Below, one piece after another: positions 61,315-64,000 of a DNA stretch of 64,000 nucleotides. The position numbers were made by a program, and so were the translations under genes. The first letter of the stretch is position 1. Each line of letters opens with the position of its first letter. Below the pieces are notes generated by a model that did no database searches, was not told the origin of the DNA, and worked only from the letters and a program-made list of their open reading frames with translations. Where the stretch lies: assembly GCF_049959315.1 (NCBI RefSeq), contig NZ_CP188201.1; one strand, 5' to 3'. This stretch comes from Serratia proteamaculans_D. Its GTDB lineage: Bacteria; Pseudomonadota; Gammaproteobacteria; Enterobacterales; Enterobacteriaceae.

Positions 61315-62093
61315 TGGCGAGTTTTCAGCTGTCCGTTTGCGCAGAAATGGTGTTTCTCGACCTGCCGTTTGTCGAACGCGTGGCGCGTATTGATGCGCTG
61401 GGTTTCGGCGTTGAAATCTGGAACTGGGCCAATAAAGACCTTGATGCATTGGTGGCTACCGGAGCGCGCTTTACTTCGATGACCGGCTATCTCAGCGGCA
61501 ATCTGACCGACGAAGAGGAGATCGCTCAACTGCTGCAAAGCGCCGAGCAGTCGCTGGCGGTGGCGCAACGCTTGAAATGCACAAGCCTGAATCTGCACGG
61601 TACCGGCCTGGACTCGCAGGGGCTGCCGGTGAAACCGGTGGCGGTGGTGACGGGCGCGATGTGGCTGAAGGCGGCCAATACGTTAAACCGATTGGCACAA
61701 ATGGGGGAGCAGGCCGGTAAAGTTTTCACCCTGGAAAACCTCAACCTGCCGTTGGATCACCCGGGTACGCCTTTTGCCAAAGCCGACGACACTTTGGCCT
61801 TGGTGGAGGCGGTTAATCGACCGGGGCTGAAGATGAACCTCGATCTTTACCATGCGCAAATTGGCGAGGGCAACCTGATTGAGCTGATCCGCCGCTGCGG
61901 TCCGGCAATCGGTGAAATTCAGGTGGCTGACGTGCCGGGGCGGAAACAACCCGGCACCGGCGAAATTAACTACCGCGCCATCGCCCGCGCGTTGGACGAA
62001 ATCGGCTATCAGGGGGTGGTAGCGATGGAAGGCTGGGCATCCGGTGACAGCACCGAGGCGCTGCACCAGTTCCGCGATCATTTCACCCTATAA
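61314..62093 (+). CDS. Hydroxypyruvate isomerase-like TIM-barrel enzyme
   Basis: A 259-residue member of the Hyi / AP-endonuclease-2-like sugar-isomerase family. Landmarks: FSVCAEMVFLDLPFVERVARIDALGFGVEIWNW, LENLNLPLDHPGTPF (metal-ligand Glu), KMNLDLYHAQIGEGNL (metal-ligand Asp and His), GEIQVADVPGRKQPGTGEINY and EGWASG. In inositol or hydroxypyruvate pathways such enzymes isomerise a keto acid. GGGAG lies seven bases upstream of the ATG, which shares one base with the previous gene's stop, so the two are translationally coupled. Confidence 0.85.
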   Translation: MASFQLSVCAEMVFLDLPFVERVARIDALGFGVEIWNWANKDLDALVATGARFTSMTGYLSGNLTDEEEIAQLLQSAEQSLAVAQRLKCTSLNLHGTGLDSQGLPVKPVAVVTGAMWLKAANTLNRLAQMGEQAGKVFTLENLNLPLDHPGTPFAKADDTLALVEAVNRPGLKMNLDLYHAQIGEGNLIELIRRCGPAIGEIQVADVPGRKQPGTGEINYRAIARALDEIGYQGVVAMEGWASGDSTEALHQFRDHFTL

Positions 62094-62187
62094 ACCGTAG
62101 CAAACCGGGTATTGGCCTGTTGCCCGGAATAAACAGTGATGCGTTGATTTAAATAAAAAAACAAACCTCAACCTACAGGATGTCACC

Positions 62188-63111
62188 ATGAAAACCAAAA
62201 CCTTGTTGTTGATACTGCTGAGCATGGTCATGGCCTTCAGCGCCCAGGCGAAAACCTATAAGGTCGGCGTAGCGCTGGCCAATTTCGATCTTAACTTTGT
62301 CTCTATCTTGCGTTCGCAGATGGTCAGTGAACTCAAGCAGTTGAATATGGACGGACAGTTTGTCGATGCCAAAGGGGACGTGGCGCTGCAGGTGCAGCAG
62401 GTGGATGATTTTATCAACCTCGGGGTGGATGCGATTATCCTCAATCCGGTCGATACCCAGGGGGTGAAGCCGATGATGGACGCGGCCGAACGTGCCAACA
62501 TCCCACTGATTTTTGTCAACCGCAAGCCAGAGGTGAAACTGGGCAAAGCCATGGCCTACGTTGGATCCGATTCGGCGGCGGGCGGTGAAATGCAGATGGA
62601 AGCCTTGGCGAAAAAGATGAACTATCGCGGTAACGTGGCGATCCTGATGGGGGCGCTGTCCAACGAAGAGGCACGCGAACGCACGCGGGCGGTGGAAGCG
62701 GTGATAGCCAAGTATAAAGATATGAAGGTGCTGGAGAAACAGACCGCCAAATGGCAGCGTAATGAGGCGGTGGATGTAGTGTCCGGGTGGTTGCTAAATG
62801 GCCGTCCGATTGATGCCATCGCCGCCAACAATGACGAAATGGCGATTGGTGCCATCATGGCGTTGAACCAGGCCAAAAATAAAAACATTCTGGTGGCGGG
62901 CATCGACGGTACCCCGGACGGTCAGCAGTTTGTCAAAAATGGCGGCATGACCCTGACCATCTTCCAGGACGCCAAGGGGCAGGCCACCGGGGCGGTGCAG
63001 GTGACCAAAGCGCTGCTGGAAAAGCAAAAAACCGAGCCGTACAACTGGGTGCCTTATAAAATCATTACCCGGGATAATCTGGCCGAGTTTATGGCGGCCA
63101 ATACGAAGTAA
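62188..63111 (+). CDS. Periplasmic sugar-binding protein (RbsB-like)
   Basis: A 307-residue periplasmic binding protein of the Peripla_BP_4 family. Signal peptide LLLILLSMVMAFSAQA, then VGVALANFDLNFVSILRSQM, LQVQQVDDFINLGVDAIILNPVDTQGVKPMMDAAERANIPLIFVNRK, GSDSAAGGEMQMEAL, and AIAANNDEMAIGAIMALNQ with VAGIDGTPDG, characteristic of ribose- and inositol-type binding proteins. It stands third in the operon. No permease or ATPase gene follows in the window, so it may serve a transporter encoded elsewhere, or act in sensing. A strong hairpin follows its stop. Confidence 0.87.
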   Translation: MKTKTLLLILLSMVMAFSAQAKTYKVGVALANFDLNFVSILRSQMVSELKQLNMDGQFVDAKGDVALQVQQVDDFINLGVDAIILNPVDTQGVKPMMDAAERANIPLIFVNRKPEVKLGKAMAYVGSDSAAGGEMQMEALAKKMNYRGNVAILMGALSNEEARERTRAVEAVIAKYKDMKVLEKQTAKWQRNEAVDVVSGWLLNGRPIDAIAANNDEMAIGAIMALNQAKNKNILVAGIDGTPDGQQFVKNGGMTLTIFQDAKGQATGAVQVTKALLEKQKTEPYNWVPYKIITRDNLAEFMAANTK

Positions 63112-63124
63112 GCTTGGCCGCCAC

Positions 63125-63152
63125 TATAGCCGCAGTTTTCACTGCGGCTATA
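63125..63152. terminator. Terminator between the sugar-binding gene and the MFS gene
   Basis: Arms TATAGCCGCAGT and ACTGCGGCTATA with a TTTC loop, a 12-bp perfect stem 13 bp after the binding-protein stop and 4 bp before the convergent MFS stop. Confidence 0.8.
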
Positions 63153-63156
63153 TCAC

Positions 63157-64000
63157 TCATGCTGTGGCGCGTGTAGCAGGCTTGGCCAAGATTCTCAGGA
63201 CCAGCCCGCCTGCGGCCGCCAGAGTAGCCAGTGCCACCACGCCCGGCCAACCGGCACTCTCAAGGATTTTGCTGCCCAATGCCGCGCCGCTGGCCATACC
63301 GACAAACACCAGAGTAAACAGGATGGCATTCAGGCGGCTTCGAGCCGCCGGGTTGATGGCGTAAATAATGGTCTGATGGGCCACCAGCGAAGCCTGAATA
63401 CCGAGATCAAAGCCTACTGCGCTCAGGGCAATCAGCGTCAGTTGCGCCGGCACCGACAGTAACGGCAGCAGGAACATCAGGGCAAATGAAACCACCACCA
63501 TGGCAGCACCGATTTTAGTGACGTAGTCCGGCCCGTGACGATCGGCCAACATACCCGCCAGGGGGGCAGCCATGGCTCCGGCCGCCCCGGCGAGGCCAAA
63601 TGCCCCGGCGACTGCGCTACCCAGTTGATAGCGCTCGGCCAGCATCACCGCCAGTGTCGACCAGAAAGCACTGAACGCGACGGCCAGCAAACCTTGCGTC
63701 AGCGCCGCGCGACGCAGTTCCGGGTAGTCCGCCCACAGTTTGCCTAAAGAACGCAGCAGTGCCGGGTAGCTCATTGTGGTATTGGGTTTAAGGCGTGGCA
63801 GTACCGCGCCGATCGCCAGGGTGATCGCCAACACGCCCAGTGCCGCCAGCAGGTAAACGCTGCGCCAACCTAAATATTCTGCCACCACGCCGCTGAACAC
63901 CCGCGACAGCAAAATGCCGGCCAGCAGCCCGGTCATCACCGTGCCCACCGTTTTGCCCCGGTTGGCATCAGAAGCCAGCGTGGCGGCTGCCGGGATAATG
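63157..64000 (-). CDS. MFS transporter, partial at the window edge
   Basis: The C-terminal two thirds (about 281 codons) of an inner-membrane major-facilitator transporter. The frame is open to the right edge, so the N-terminus lies beyond 64000. Seen: the segment RVFSGVVAEYLGWRSVYLLAALGVLAITLAI, the central cytoplasmic loop, FWSTLAVMLAERYQLGSAVAGAFGLAGAAGAMAAPLAGMLADRHG (motif A of the second half), and VFVGMASGAALGSKILESAGW. It resembles drug-efflux members of the DHA1 group; the substrate is unknown. Confidence 0.83.
   Translation of the reverse strand, partial: IIPAAATLASDANRGKTVGTVMTGLLAGILLSRVFSGVVAEYLGWRSVYLLAALGVLAITLAIGAVLPRLKPNTTMSYPALLRSLGKLWADYPELRRAALTQGLLAVAFSAFWSTLAVMLAERYQLGSAVAGAFGLAGAAGAMAAPLAGMLADRHGPDYVTKIGAAMVVVSFALMFLLPLLSVPAQLTLIALSAVGFDLGIQASLVAHQTIIYAINPAARSRLNAILFTLVFVGMASGAALGSKILESAGWPGVVALATLAAAGGLVLRILAKPATRATA

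Noticed and set aside
60421..61449. Open frame of 342 codons antisense to iolG
   Set aside because: Arg/His-rich shadow of a clearly assigned dehydrogenase gene.

Overview
This window reads as a chromosomal segment of Serratia or a very close enterobacterial relative. The evidence is a serralysin metalloprotease with RTX repeats, a matching Inh-type inhibitor, enterobacterial single-copy genes (osmB, yqhA, yjcB, mdtG), a complete ddpXABCDF operon, and a second PBP2/PBP3 pair. Base composition is fairly GC-rich, with AT-rich islands at about 14.9-16.4 kb, 22.1-24.0 kb and 48.5-49.0 kb. No rRNA, tRNA or CRISPR array was seen.

Layout. 0-7.6 kb holds small independent genes: protease inhibitor, two GNAT acetyltransferases, an alpha/beta hydrolase, an EamA exporter divergent from an AraC regulator, a glyoxalase-fold protein, mdtG, and a RelE/Phd-type toxin-antitoxin pair. 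7.8-14.7 kb is an RpiR-type regulator followed by ddpX-ddpA-ddpB-ddpC-ddpD-ddpF, which hydrolyses and imports D-Ala-D-Ala and related peptides. 14.8-16.4 kb is a low-GC scar with a broken bacteriocin-export ABC transporter and a CPBP membrane protease. 16.5-20.9 kb has yjcB and the PBP2/PBP3 paralogues. 20.9-24.2 kb carries a porin-like barrel, osmB, a YmiA-like protein and an AcrZ-like small protein with a disturbed 3' end.

24.2-29.5 kb is a five-gene minus-strand operon (MmgE/PrpD, flavin monooxygenase, amino-acid-type ABC importer). It resembles the Bacillus yxe operon for S-(2-succino)cysteine. 29.7-34.0 kb has an arylformamidase-like hydrolase, a drug exporter, and an NAD-dependent reductase divergent from a TetR regulator.

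34.0-48.5 kb is the most unusual part: a nine-gene minus-strand transcription unit. It encodes a Nudix-like protein, a protein ending in a Hint (hedgehog/intein) domain, six large leaderless beta-rich proteins that look like divergent paralogues, and a two-domain protein that may join an ABBA/DMATS-like prenyltransferase fold to a terpene-cyclase-like alpha-toroid. I do not recognise it as any described system.

49.0-53.4 kb has a TetR/MFS pair with three copies of an operator-like site, a three-gene unit (FabZ-like, spermidine-synthase-like, ribbon-helix-helix) behind a long perfect palindrome, and yqhA. 53.7-58.2 kb has serralysin, an IS200-type element, arsRBC and a stub of a divergent gene. 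58.1-63.1 kb has a sigma-54 activator divergent from an inositol-dehydrogenase / hydroxypyruvate-isomerase-like / sugar-binding-protein operon that has a recognisable -24/-12 promoter. The window ends inside an MFS transporter gene.
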